Of a stretch of 64,000 nucleotides of DNA, positions 1 to 8,589 are shown in pieces (within the stretch, counting starts at the first letter, position 1; each line of letters starts with the position of its first letter). The position numbers and the translations under genes were made by a program. The stretch is from Simplicispira sedimenti (lineage in GTDB: Bacteria > Pseudomonadota > Gammaproteobacteria > Burkholderiales > Burkholderiaceae_C), in assembly GCF_022760965.1 (NCBI RefSeq), contig NZ_JAKVIJ010000002.1, forward strand, positions 62,001 through 126,000. The letters run 5' to 3'. A model generated the notes under the pieces. That model searched no databases and was not told the origin of the DNA. It saw only the letters and a program-made list of their open reading frames with translations.

Positions 1-247
1 GGCAACCGGCCTGAGCCTGCAGCGCCAGCGCGGCCGCTTGCAACACATGGGCGAGCGAGAGATCGGTCTCGCCGCCCTGGGGCTGCAGTACGCCAATGGC
101 GGGAAACAGCGCGCGCAGGCGAGCCTCGAAGCCGTCGATGCGCGACATGGTGCATTCCTGCGCGTTGCAGGAAACGACGGCCTCAATGGCCAGGTGGCGG
201 CTCCAGAGATTGGGCCCACGCAAGGCCCTGATGCGGGTGACATCCAT
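1..247 (-). CDS. cphA: Cyanophycin synthetase CphA, N-terminal fragment (runs off the window)
   Basis: Only the first 82 codons are inside the window; the gene continues past position 1. The protein begins MDVTRIRALRGPNLWSRH, the opening of the N-terminal domain of cyanophycin synthetase, which polymerises aspartate and arginine into cyanophycin using ATP. The start ATG (247-245) has AAGGAAA about eight bases upstream. The gene lies 38 bp behind the stop of the longer cphA-like gene on the same strand, so the two very probably form one operon. Such tandem cphA'/cphA pairs are known in Burkholderiales. The catalytic ATP-grasp and Mur-ligase regions are outside the window, so activity cannot be judged here. 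Confidence 0.85.
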   Translation of the reverse strand, partial: MDVTRIRALRGPNLWSRHLAIEAVVSCNAQECTMSRIDGFEARLRALFPAIGVLQPQGGETDLSLAHVLQAAALALQAQAGC

Positions 248-285
248 GGGGATATTTCCTTTTTTTCTGCCAAAGCGTCGGCGGT

Positions 286-2493
286 CTACGCAGCCTGGGC
301 GGCAGCTTGATCGGGTTCAAAGGTCTTGATGCCCGCAACGATGAGGTCCGGGGCAATGTCCAGCGCCCAAGCGGCAGCTATGGCGGCCAGCAGGGCGTCG
401 GTATCGGGTGGCGTGGCGCTGCGGCCAAAGCACAGTGCGCTCAAAGGGGCGATGGCTTGCTCGTTGCCACCGGTGGCCAGCACGACACGTCCGCCCTTGA
501 TGAACACGGCGCGGCCCTGGTCCTGGATCCGGTGCTGGGCAATTGCATCGAGTCCGCCGTCCTGCGCGTACAGCACCACGGCGCCATCGCACAACGGGGC
601 CAGCTCGGCCACCTGGGCATGGGCTGCATGCAGTACCGCCGCGCCGCTGGGTAGCACCACGTCGACCTGGGTGCGCAGGACCTTGGTCATCTGGGGCTGC
701 TCGTGCACGTCGAATTCGGCCAGGCCCTCTGCGCCCAGCATGTCGGTGACCACGCCGACCTGGCAGCGGTCGTAGGCCAGACCGTCGCGCAGGATCACGC
801 GGGCGTCGTTTTCGATGACGGCGGCCTGCACCATCTTGTTCATCAGCAGACGATACGCGGGCTCCCAATGCGCGCTGTCGGTGGATTCGACGCGGCGGCG
901 GTCCAGGAACAGGCCTTCGCGGCACGCCAGCCCGGTGTGCTTTCCGCTCAGGTGCAGCAACCAAGCCACCAGGCGAGCAATCAAGGTGGTGTTCTGTGTA
1001 CCCGCCACCCCCACCACGGGGATGCGCCCGGCGGGTTGGTCCGCGTCGTCGTGTTCTTCGGCAGGGAACAGGTGTTCCACGATGGCCTGCCCCACGGGGC
1101 GGGGCGCACCCACGGCGGGCTTGAGGTGCATCAGCAGGCCGGGGCCGGCGTTCACCTCCACGATGGCACCGCCCTGCGCCTGCAGGGGCTTGCTGATGTC
1201 CTGCGCCACCAGGTCGATGCCAGCAATGTCCAGTCCCACCACCTTGGCCGCCAAGGCCGCCATGTGGGCTACTTCGGGGTGCACCTCATCGGTGCAGTCC
1301 ACGGCCATGTTGCCGTTGCGCTGCACCACCACCACGCGGCCGGCTGCAGGCACCGACTGGGCATCCAGATCCTGGCGCTTGAGTTCCAGCTGCACCTTGG
1401 AGTCGGTGGCCACGTCGATGATTTCCAGGGGGTATTCCTCCTCGTAGCCGCGGCGTGGGTCCGAGTTGAGCTGGGTTTCAATCAGTTCGGTGACCGTGGA
1501 ATGGCCGTTGCCGGTGATGCAGACCAGCTCACCCCGCGCGGCGGCCACCAGCTTGCCGTCCACCACCAGCAGGCGGTGTTCGTCACCGGGGATGTAGCGC
1601 TCGACCATCACGTCGCTGCCCTCGGGGTAGGCCACGTGGTAGGCGGCCTCGATGTCTTCCTGTTTGCGCAGATCCAGACTCACGCCCCGGCCATGGTTGC
1701 CGTCCGAGGGTTTGACGACCACGGGCAGGCCGATGTCCTGCGCGGCCTCCCAGGCTTCGGCGGGACTATTGACGATCTGGCCCTCGGGAATGGGAACCCC
1801 GCAGGATTTGAGCAGGCTCTTGGTCAGATCCTTGTCCGAGGCAATGCCCTCGGCGATGGCGCTGGTGCGCTCCGTCTCTGCGGTCCAGATGCGGCGCTGG
1901 GCGGCTCCATAGCCCAGTTGCACCAGGTTGCCGTCGTTCAACCGGATGTGCGGAATGCCCCGGTCGGTGGCGGCGGTGACGATGCAGGCCGTGCTGGGGC
2001 CCAGGTAGCGTTCATCCACCTCGGTACGCACGCGTGCCACGGCGGCCGGTACGTCGAAAGGCTCATTGTTGATGGCGGCCATGATCAGGCGGTGGCCCTG
2101 TGCCAGCGCCACGCGGGCCACTTGCTCGTCGCGTGCGCGAAACACCATGCGATACACGCCGCGTGTCGAGGTGCTGCGCGTCTGGCCAAAGCCAGTGGGC
2201 ATGCCGGCGAGGTTCAGCAGCTCAATGACGATGTGCTCCAGCACATGACCGCACCAGGTGCCCTCTTGCAGCCGTTGCAGAAAGCCTCCGCGCTCACCCA
2301 CGCCGCAGTGGTGCTCGATCAGCGCAGGCAGCCATGCGGTCAGGCGCTCATTGAAACCGGGGATCTGATGGGAAGGGTGGTCTTCGAGCGCGCCGAGGTC
2401 CAGCCAGACTTCGAGCACCGGACGGTAAGTCCACAGGTTGGGGCCGCGCAGGTAGTTGATGCGCAGTAGTTGGATGTCGTTGAATTTCGCCAT
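286..2493 (-). CDS. cphA': Cyanophycin synthetase paralogue CphA' (short form)
   Basis: The 735-residue protein is shorter than canonical CphA (about 860-900) and fits the CphA' class found beside CphA in betaproteobacteria. It shares the N-terminal RGPNLW motif. It has a central ATP-grasp domain with the glycine-rich KPSDGNHGRGVS loop near residues 260-272 and a conserved EVNAGPG segment. The C-terminal Mur-ligase-like domain is short and its P-loop reads GTQNTT near residue 498 in place of GTNGKTT, so the ATP-binding lysine is missing. ATG at 2493 is preferred over an upstream TTG at 2502. The role is probably accessory in cyanophycin synthesis. It is co-directional with cphA downstream and divergent from the ABC exporter. 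Confidence 0.88.
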   Translation of the reverse strand: MAKFNDIQLLRINYLRGPNLWTYRPVLEVWLDLGALEDHPSHQIPGFNERLTAWLPALIEHHCGVGERGGFLQRLQEGTWCGHVLEHIVIELLNLAGMPTGFGQTRSTSTRGVYRMVFRARDEQVARVALAQGHRLIMAAINNEPFDVPAAVARVRTEVDERYLGPSTACIVTAATDRGIPHIRLNDGNLVQLGYGAAQRRIWTAETERTSAIAEGIASDKDLTKSLLKSCGVPIPEGQIVNSPAEAWEAAQDIGLPVVVKPSDGNHGRGVSLDLRKQEDIEAAYHVAYPEGSDVMVERYIPGDEHRLLVVDGKLVAAARGELVCITGNGHSTVTELIETQLNSDPRRGYEEEYPLEIIDVATDSKVQLELKRQDLDAQSVPAAGRVVVVQRNGNMAVDCTDEVHPEVAHMAALAAKVVGLDIAGIDLVAQDISKPLQAQGGAIVEVNAGPGLLMHLKPAVGAPRPVGQAIVEHLFPAEEHDDADQPAGRIPVVGVAGTQNTTLIARLVAWLLHLSGKHTGLACREGLFLDRRRVESTDSAHWEPAYRLLMNKMVQAAVIENDARVILRDGLAYDRCQVGVVTDMLGAEGLAEFDVHEQPQMTKVLRTQVDVVLPSGAAVLHAAHAQVAELAPLCDGAVVLYAQDGGLDAIAQHRIQDQGRAVFIKGGRVVLATGGNEQAIAPLSALCFGRSATPPDTDALLAAIAAAWALDIAPDLIVAGIKTFEPDQAAAQAA

Positions 2494-2725
2494 GGGGTGC
2501 AAGGGTGGTTTGCCGGACGAGAGAATTTCAGACCCAGGGTAGGGTGATTTCAGGATTGTGCGTCAGATTGCCATGGTTACAGGCATGTCAGCCACGGCAG
2601 GGGGTGGGGCGTTAAGTCGAGATGCCCGGACAGCCTTGCTGCCGTGTAGGGGTACTTCGGAGAGAATTCCCATATCGCTGGGCGCTCACACAGGCAGGGC
2701 CCGGGGGTGCAATTACAAGACCACA
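2494..2725. other. Divergent intergenic region between cphA' and the ABC exporter
   Basis: About 230 bp separate the two divergent cyanophycin-locus start codons, so the region should hold both promoters. It can be read as an open extension of the exporter frame, but the residues it would add do not look like exporter sequence, and the exporter's natural start is the ATG at 2726. I see no clear sigma-70 hexamer pair or strong dyad here. Confidence 0.4.
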
Positions 2726-5029
2726 ATGCAACATCACCATCCATTGGATACATCGGGTGTTTTTCAGGGCCCCTTTGGGGCGGGTTTGCGGGCGATGCTC
2801 GCTTCCGACGAGAACGTGCGGGCGGCGCTGGCGGTTGACCTTGACGGTGCGCTGCGCTTTGGTGAGGGGGTGATCGTGGTGACAACCCGTCGCCTGCTGG
2901 CTCTGGCTCCCGGACAGAACGATTGGCAGACCTGGGATATTGCTCCGCACCTTGTGCTGCGCATGGGAGACCACGCTGGGGTAGGCACTCTGGAGCTGCA
3001 CGACGCTCAGCAGCGCCTGGCGTTGTGGCGATTCACGCTGGGGGCGCAGGCCCAGGCACTGCTGCTGATTCAGCGCTTCGAGCAGGTGGCCCAGAGCGCC
3101 GCAGGTGCGCAGAATGCAGTGCCGGAAGAAGCACGCTGCCCCGTCTGCAACGCCGAACTGCCCCCCGACAGCGAAGAATGCCCCGCTTGTGCGCGTGCGC
3201 AGGCCCCGCAGCCCTCCACCTGGGTGCTGCTGCGCCTGTGGCGGTTCGCGCACCCCTACCGTGGGCAACTGGCGGCGGGCTTTGCGCTCACACTGGCCTC
3301 CACGGCGGCAACGCTGGTGCCGCCGTACCTGACGATTCCGCTGATGGACGAGATCCTGATCCCGTTCCAGAACGGCCAGAAGATCGACCCCATGCTGGTG
3401 CTGCTGTACCTGTCCGGGTTGCTGGCTTCTGCACTCGTGGCCTGGGGGCTGGGCTGGGCGCGCACCTACATCCTGGCGCTGGTGTCCGAGCGCATTGGCG
3501 CTGATCTGCGCACCACCACCTATGAGCACCTGTTGCGCCTGTCGCTGGACTACTTTGGCGGCAAGCGCACTGGCGACCTCATGGCGCGCATTGGCTCGGA
3601 GACCGACCGCATCAACGTGTTCCTCTCCCTGCACGCGCTCGACTTTCTGACCGACGTGCTCATGATCGTGATGACAGCGGTCATCCTGTTTTCCATCAAC
3701 CCCGCGCTGGCGCTGGTTACGCTGGTGCCGCTGCCGTTCATCGGCTGGCTGATCCACACCGTGCGCGACCGCCTGCGCACCGGCTTTGAGAAGATCGACC
3801 GGGTCTGGAGCGAGGTGACCAACGTGCTGGCCGACACCATTCCGGGTATCCGTGTGGTCAAGGCCTTCGCGCAGGAGAGCCGGGAGGCACAGCGCTTTCG
3901 CGATGCCAATCAGCACAACCTGGAGGTGAACGACAAGCTCAACCGCACCTGGTCGCTGTTTTCGCCCACGGTGTCCCTGCTTACCGAAATGGGACTGCTG
4001 GTGGTCTGGGCCTTTGGCATTTGGCTGGTCTCGCGCAGTGAGATCACGGTCGGTGTGCTTACGGCCTTTATTGCCTATATCGGGCGTTTTTATGGGCGGC
4101 TCGATTCGATGAGCCGCATTGTCTCGGTCACGCAGAAAGCGGCGGCCGGGGCCAAGCGCATCTTTGACATCCTGGACCATGTCAGCAACGTGCCCGACCC
4201 GGCACAGCCCGTGAAGCTGGCCCAGGTGCAGGGCGCCATTGCCATGCGCGGCGTGGGCTTTCGCTACGGCAGTCGTGCGGTCATTCGCAATTTGGATCTG
4301 GACATCCGCCCCGGCGAGATGATCGGCTTGGTGGGGCACAGCGGATCGGGCAAGAGCACACTGGTCAACTTGATCTGCCGCTTCTACGACGTGAGCGAAG
4401 GTTCGATCCAGGTTGATGGCGTCGATTTGCGCCGCTTTGCCGTGGCCGACTACCGGCGCCACATCGGGCTGGTGCTGCAGGAGCCCTTCCTGTTCTTTGG
4501 CACGATTGCCGAGAACATAGCCTACGGCAAGCCCGACGCCACGCGCGAAGAAATCATTGCCGCAGCGCGTGCAGCGCATGCGCACGAGTTCATCCTGCGC
4601 CTGCCGCATGGCTACGACTCGCTGGTGGGCGAGCGCGGCCAGGGCCTCTCGGGCGGCGAGCGCCAGCGCATCAGCATTGCCAGGGCGCTGCTGATCGACC
4701 CGCGCATCCTCATTCTGGACGAGGCTACCTCGGCCGTGGACACCGAGACCGAAAAGGAAATCCAGAAAGCGCTGGACAACCTAGTACAGGGCCGCACCAC
4801 CATTGCCATTGCGCACCGCCTGTCCACTCTGCGCAAGGCCGATCGCCTGGTGGTGATGGATCGCGGAGAGGTCGTCGAGGTGGGCCCGCACGACGCACTC
4901 ATGGAGCAGCAAGGTGCCTACTGGCGGTTGTACCAGGCCCAGGTCCGCCGCGCCGAAGAAGACGCGCAGGCTGCTGGCGTGGTCATCGACAGCAGCTTGC
5001 AGCACAGCGCTCACCCGGCCGGGCAATGA
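2726..5029 (+). CDS. Cyanophycin metabolism-associated ABC transporter (fused permease/ATPase)
   Basis: A 767-residue half-transporter of the exporter type. Residues 1-190 form a soluble N-terminal extension ending in a zinc-ribbon-like module with two CPxC pairs (CPVC and CPAC, near 137-156). Next comes a six-helix ABC transmembrane domain, then an ATPase with Walker A GHSGSGKST (near 537), signature LSGGERQR (near 641), Walker B ILILDEAT (near 661) and an AHR H-loop. I recognise it as the ABC protein that sits beside cphA and a DUF1854 gene in Burkholderiales; the substrate is unknown. The chosen ATG begins MQHHHPLD; longer readings add non-conserved residues. The DUF1854 gene follows after 9 bp, implying one transcript. 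Confidence 0.85.
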   Translation: MQHHHPLDTSGVFQGPFGAGLRAMLASDENVRAALAVDLDGALRFGEGVIVVTTRRLLALAPGQNDWQTWDIAPHLVLRMGDHAGVGTLELHDAQQRLALWRFTLGAQAQALLLIQRFEQVAQSAAGAQNAVPEEARCPVCNAELPPDSEECPACARAQAPQPSTWVLLRLWRFAHPYRGQLAAGFALTLASTAATLVPPYLTIPLMDEILIPFQNGQKIDPMLVLLYLSGLLASALVAWGLGWARTYILALVSERIGADLRTTTYEHLLRLSLDYFGGKRTGDLMARIGSETDRINVFLSLHALDFLTDVLMIVMTAVILFSINPALALVTLVPLPFIGWLIHTVRDRLRTGFEKIDRVWSEVTNVLADTIPGIRVVKAFAQESREAQRFRDANQHNLEVNDKLNRTWSLFSPTVSLLTEMGLLVVWAFGIWLVSRSEITVGVLTAFIAYIGRFYGRLDSMSRIVSVTQKAAAGAKRIFDILDHVSNVPDPAQPVKLAQVQGAIAMRGVGFRYGSRAVIRNLDLDIRPGEMIGLVGHSGSGKSTLVNLICRFYDVSEGSIQVDGVDLRRFAVADYRRHIGLVLQEPFLFFGTIAENIAYGKPDATREEIIAAARAAHAHEFILRLPHGYDSLVGERGQGLSGGERQRISIARALLIDPRILILDEATSAVDTETEKEIQKALDNLVQGRTTIAIAHRLSTLRKADRLVVMDRGEVVEVGPHDALMEQQGAYWRLYQAQVRRAEEDAQAAGVVIDSSLQHSAHPAGQ

Positions 5030-5038
5030 AAGAGCACC

Positions 5039-5524
5039 ATGCAACACCCCAATGTTTCCATTTCCCTGCAACTGCACCGCGACGCCCATGGTCGCCTGGT
5101 GTTGACCCTGCCCGACGGCACTGTGCACAGCGGCGTGGTGCCCGTGCGGGCTTTTCCGCTGGCCGCGCCGCAGGAAGGGCTTTCGATCGTGGGTTCCGAT
5201 GGGCATGAGCTGATCTGGATCGACCGTTTCGATGCGCTGCCCGAAGCGGCCCGCGCCATGGTCGAAGAAGAACTGGCGGTGCGCGAGTTTGTGCCCACTA
5301 TCGTGAAAATCAGCACGGTATCTAGCTTCTCTACGCCCAGCACCTGGTCGGTAGAAACCGATCGCGGTCCTACGCGCTTCACCCTCAAGGGCGAGGAAGA
5401 CATCCGCCGCCTGCATGGGCGCACCAAGCTGCTGGTGGCCAGTGCCGAGGGCGTGCAGTACGCCATTCCCGACTCCACCGCGCTGGACAAAGCCTCGCGC
5501 AAGCTGCTGGAGCGGTTTTTGTAG
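5039..5524 (+). CDS. Cyanophycin metabolism-associated DUF1854 family protein
   Basis: A 161-residue soluble protein without signal peptide or membrane segment. Its C-terminal half (TPSTWSVETDRGPTRF, then a GEEDIRRL segment) matches the DUF1854 family, which travels with the cyanophycin-locus ABC exporter. The biochemical role is unknown. The family also resembles the ATPase-adjacent part of some exporters, which suggests that it binds or regulates the transporter. It starts 9 bp after the transporter stop, so translational coupling is likely. Confidence 0.8.
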   Translation: MQHPNVSISLQLHRDAHGRLVLTLPDGTVHSGVVPVRAFPLAAPQEGLSIVGSDGHELIWIDRFDALPEAARAMVEEELAVREFVPTIVKISTVSSFSTPSTWSVETDRGPTRFTLKGEEDIRRLHGRTKLLVASAEGVQYAIPDSTALDKASRKLLERFL

Positions 5525-5589
5525 CGCTGCTGGTGGGTTGGCGCAGTAGCGGAGGTAACGGTCAATTTGTTACAAATGGTAATAAGACC

Positions 5590-5616
5590 TCAATTCCCCC
5601 TTCTTTTCGCCGAAAT
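5590..5616 (+). promoter_or_regulatory. Candidate sigma-28 (FliA-type) promoter
   Basis: TCAATTCC (5590-5597), an 11-base spacer and GCCGAAAT (5609-5616) match the architecture of FliA promoters (minus 35 TAAAGTTT, 11 bases, minus 10 GCCGATAA). The minus 10 agrees at 6 of 8 positions and the minus 35 at about 4 of 8. It points at the orphan gene starting at 5673, about 50 bases downstream of the expected start site. No flagellar gene is nearby. Confidence 0.45.
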
Positions 5617-5672
5617 GGAGGCACGAGATGGGGTTAAAGCCCCGTCGTGTAACTTTTCCCAGAGGCCCCATC

Positions 5673-6104
5673 ATGCAACTGCCACCTGTCGACCGATCTC
5701 CGATCTGGCGTCCCCAGGGCGCAGATCTGTATTCCACCGGAGCTTCCGGGGCGGTACCTGTACGCCCCATCAACAACCCCAACCCCGTGGAGTCCATGGA
5801 CCGTCTGGGTGAAGGGGCTGTCGTCAAGGCGCCCGAGAAACCTTCCGATCCCGACGCCCCTAACCGCGACTGGACCATGGTCCAGAAGAAGGAAACCGTG
5901 GAAGAGCCTCCCGAGCCACCGAAGGAGCCGCTCTACAAGCAGTTGCTGGAACATCTGCAATCCCTCTGGCGCGCCAGCGGCAGCGCCATTGAGTTGGCGC
6001 AGGAGGTCAACAAGGCCACGTTGCAGGAACGCATGGCTCCCCAGGCCAAGAACGAGCCGCTGACCTACTCCGATCCCAAGGTCAAGCGCACGGGGGGCTT
6101 ATAG
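5673..6104 (+). CDS. Conserved-looking hypothetical protein, proline- and charge-rich
   Basis: I do not recognise this 143-residue protein. It is soluble, with no signal peptide or membrane segment. The N-terminal 90 residues are rich in Pro, Gly and Asp and look disordered. A helical patch follows near residues 85-120 (LYKQLLEHLQSLWRASGSA, then IELAQEVNK). The ATG at 5673 (MQLPPVDRS) is preferred over one 45 bp upstream because the extra residues lie in the leader. A sigma-28-like promoter sits about 57 bp upstream, which hints at co-expression with motility or chemotaxis genes. It stands alone between the cyanophycin locus and a repeat element. Confidence 0.65.
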   Translation: MQLPPVDRSPIWRPQGADLYSTGASGAVPVRPINNPNPVESMDRLGEGAVVKAPEKPSDPDAPNRDWTMVQKKETVEEPPEPPKEPLYKQLLEHLQSLWRASGSAIELAQEVNKATLQERMAPQAKNEPLTYSDPKVKRTGGL

Positions 6105-6115
6105 TCCGTCGTGAT

Positions 6116-6179
6116 TCTGCTATAAAAAATGTAGCTTTCCGCGCTTATTCAGCGAGCGATATAGGCATTTTTGACCTAA
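6116..6179 (+). repeat. Dispersed ~60-bp palindromic repeat, copy 1
   Basis: An AT-richer patch in the gap after the 5673 gene. It carries the family's parts in order: CTGCTAT, an A run, GTAGCT, CGCTT, about nine variable bases, GCG, then AGGCATTTTTGACC. It ends 4 bp before the stop of the convergent 5'-nucleotidase gene, where its hairpins could help end transcription from both sides. Confidence 0.75.
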
Positions 6180-6182
6180 TAA

Positions 6183-7088
6183 TCAGACCGTTGGATTGGT
6201 GATGCCGCTGCTCACATGTCCTGCAGGTACATGCTGCGCGGCTGAGCGCACATGGCCGGTCTGGTCGTCAAAGAAGAAATCGGGCTCGAACTCGCGCAAA
6301 AACTCGCCCTTGGGCAGCCCGCCCAGGAACATGGCTTCATCCACCGCAATGTTCCAGCTCATCAGCGTCTGGATGGCGCGCTCGTGCGCCGGGGCGCTGC
6401 GTGCCGTGACCAGCGCAGTGCGGATGCGCATCTCGCCCGCGCTGCTGCGTTGCAGGCGGTGCAGGGCCGACAAAAATGGCTTGAACGGCCCCGGCGGCAG
6501 CGGCAGATGGGCTTTTTCCTGCTCGTGCGCCTGAAAGGCATCCAGCCCGGCGGATTGGAACACCCGCTCGGCCTCGTCAGAAAACAGCACCGCGTCGCCG
6601 TCAAAAGCAATGCGCACCTCGTGCGGGTGCGCGGCGCTGGCCTGGGCTGACTGGGTGGCCACCTGGGCGGCTGGGTAGCCCATGGCCAAGGCCTGGGCCA
6701 CATCGGCCCCGTTGGCTGACAGGAACAGATGTGCGCCCAGCGGGCGCAGGTAGCGAAAGGGGGCCGTCCCCTGGGTGAACACGCCGCGCTGCACGCTGGC
6801 CAGGCCATGGGCGCGCGCCGAGCGGAACACGCGCATGCCGCTGGTGGGGTCGTTGCGCGACAGCACCACCACCTCCACCCGCTGCTGGTCTGGTGTGTTG
6901 AAGGCGAGCAGCTTGCGTACCAGCGAAAAAGCCACGCCTGGCGCAGCGGGGGCGTCCAGCCGCTCCAGTTGCAGCTGCATGTAGGCCCGTGCATCGCCCT
7001 GATCGAACAGGCGGTTTTCTTCCTCGAAATCAAACAAGGCGCGCGAGGAAATCGCCACCACCAGCTTGTCGTCCAAGGTCTGCGCCAT
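6183..7088 (-). CDS. 5'-nucleotidase, cytosolic cN-I-like family
   Basis: The 301-residue protein (start MAQTLDDKLVVAISSRALFD) matches the bacterial family related to eukaryotic cytosolic 5'-nucleotidase I (NT5C1), which dephosphorylates nucleoside monophosphates. The FDGDAVLFSDEAE segment in the middle is the HAD-like aspartate motif, and EFEPDFFFDDQTGH near the end is the second acidic cluster expected for Mg binding. The open frame extends much further upstream, but that part overlaps gspF; ATG at 7088 is right. It begins 8 bp after the gspF stop, so the two are probably co-transcribed although no functional link is known. Confidence 0.8.
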   Translation of the reverse strand: MAQTLDDKLVVAISSRALFDFEEENRLFDQGDARAYMQLQLERLDAPAAPGVAFSLVRKLLAFNTPDQQRVEVVVLSRNDPTSGMRVFRSARAHGLASVQRGVFTQGTAPFRYLRPLGAHLFLSANGADVAQALAMGYPAAQVATQSAQASAAHPHEVRIAFDGDAVLFSDEAERVFQSAGLDAFQAHEQEKAHLPLPPGPFKPFLSALHRLQRSSAGEMRIRTALVTARSAPAHERAIQTLMSWNIAVDEAMFLGGLPKGEFLREFEPDFFFDDQTGHVRSAAQHVPAGHVSSGITNPTV

Positions 7089-7096
7089 GGCGGGGC

Positions 7097-8317
7097 CTAC
7101 TTCATGAATTGGTTGAGTTCGATGATGGGTTGCAGCACTGCCAGCACGATCAGCAGCACCACCAGGCCCATGGTCACGATCAGCAGGGGTTCCAGCAAGG
7201 TGGCCAGCTGCATGGAGCGGCGCTGGACCTCGGTCGAGAACTGCTGGGCCGCACGTTGCAGCATCACGGGCAACTGACCTGTCTGCTCGCCGAGGCGCGC
7301 AAACATGGGCAACAGGCTGGGAAAACGTTTTTTCTGCGCCAGGGCGGAGGCCAGGGGAGCGCCTTCGCGCACCATGACGAGTGCGTCGAGTGCGTCGGCC
7401 CGCAGGGCGCGGTTGTTCAGCGTTTCGGCAGCGGCCTGCAGTGCCTTGAGGATGGGCACCCCTGCGCCGGCCAGCATGGCCAGCGTACCGGCAAAGCGCG
7501 CCGCGTTGTAGCCTCGGGCCAGGCGGCCCAGCAGCGGCAGACGCAGTACGGCAGCGTCGAAGCGGGTGCGCACGCTGTCCATGCGCAGCGCCCAGCGCCC
7601 GCCCAGCAGGCCCAGTGCCAGCAGCCCGCCCATCCACAGACCATGGCTGCGCACAAACGCGCTGATGGCCAGCATGGCCACGGTCAGCATCGGGAGCTGG
7701 CGCTTAGTGCCTGCAAACACGCCCGCCACCTGCGGTACCACGTAGGTGACCAGAAACAGCACGATCAAGATAGCCACCACGGTAACGATGGCAGGGTACA
7801 GCGCTGCGCCCAGCAGCTTGGCCTTGAGCGCCTGGCGCTCCTCCAGGTCATCGGCCAGGCGCTCCAGCACCTGGGCCAGGTGGCCACTGTGCTCCCCCGC
7901 GCTGATCACGGCGCAGTAAATGTCGGAAAACTCGCGCGGGTGCTGCTGCAGCGCGCGCGCGAAGGTGGAGCCTGCATTCACCTCGGCGCGCAGCCCGGCC
8001 ACCAGATTGCGCTGGCCCTCATGCTCGGCTTCGTCGGCCAGGGCCGTCAATGCGCGCTCCAGCGGCAGGCCCGAGGACACCAGCCCTGCGAGCTGGCGTG
8101 TCCAGATGGCCAGCGCCGTGGCGTTGAAGACCGGGCGTGTGAACCAGGCGCTGGACGCGGGGCCGCTGGCGCTGCCTTCTCCCACCGCCTGCACGGTCAG
8201 TGGCACCAGCGCCTGCGCGCGCAACTGGCTGCGCGCGGCTTTTGCAGTGTCCGCTTCGAGCACGCCCTTGCGGGTTAGGCCCTGATCGTCCAGGGCTTCA
8301 AAGGAAAAAGCAGGCAT
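7097..8317 (-). CDS. gspF: Type II secretion system inner-membrane protein F (GspF family)
   Basis: The 406-residue protein starts MPAFSFEALDDQG, the classic GspF/PilC opening. It has two homologous T2SSF cytoplasmic helical domains (roughly 70-195 and 270-395), each followed by membrane helices (for example YPAIVTVVAILIVLFLV). It would be the polytopic core of the type II assembly platform in the inner membrane. No other gsp gene is in the window, so it is either detached from its operon or serves a related pseudopilus system. PilC of type IV pili is the alternative, but the start and length fit GspF better. Confidence 0.82.
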   Translation of the reverse strand: MPAFSFEALDDQGLTRKGVLEADTAKAARSQLRAQALVPLTVQAVGEGSASGPASSAWFTRPVFNATALAIWTRQLAGLVSSGLPLERALTALADEAEHEGQRNLVAGLRAEVNAGSTFARALQQHPREFSDIYCAVISAGEHSGHLAQVLERLADDLEERQALKAKLLGAALYPAIVTVVAILIVLFLVTYVVPQVAGVFAGTKRQLPMLTVAMLAISAFVRSHGLWMGGLLALGLLGGRWALRMDSVRTRFDAAVLRLPLLGRLARGYNAARFAGTLAMLAGAGVPILKALQAAAETLNNRALRADALDALVMVREGAPLASALAQKKRFPSLLPMFARLGEQTGQLPVMLQRAAQQFSTEVQRRSMQLATLLEPLLIVTMGLVVLLIVLAVLQPIIELNQFMK

Positions 8318-8589
8318 GGGCTAGGTTCGTCGCAGGGGAGGGCGGTGGAAACGGCGATGGTAGCCGCTGATTGTGCCTGTGCGTGCCCAGGGCTTCACGC
8401 ACAAGGGCAGCGCGCTGACGTGTCGCATGTATGCCCACAGGCCCGACATGGGGGCGTTGCTTTCCTCGAAAGGCGGGAAAACCCCTGGTCAAAGCGTCTT
8501 CGGTGTCACAAAATGCTTCTCGATCGCCAAAAAACAATGTTTTGCGTGGGCCAGCGCGGCCCATGAAGCCACCAGCACCAGAGGTTCGC

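Noticed and set aside
703..2469. A 588-codon plus-strand open frame
   Set aside because: It is antisense to cphA' and is His/Gln/Val-rich, typical of shadow frames.
2558..2725. N-terminal extension of the ABC exporter by 56 codons
   Set aside because: The added residues have no family resemblance and lie in the divergent promoter region. MQHHHPLD at 2726 is the better start.
5316..5345. Possible further repeat copy inside the DUF1854 gene (TATCTAGCTTC)
   Set aside because: Only a few bases match, and the box order and the AGGCC end are absent; the encoded residues look native to the family.
8495..8525. A sigma-28-like promoter before the CZB gene (TCACAAAA, then GCCAAAAA)
   Set aside because: The minus 10 box lacks the GCCGA core and the spacing does not fit cleanly.
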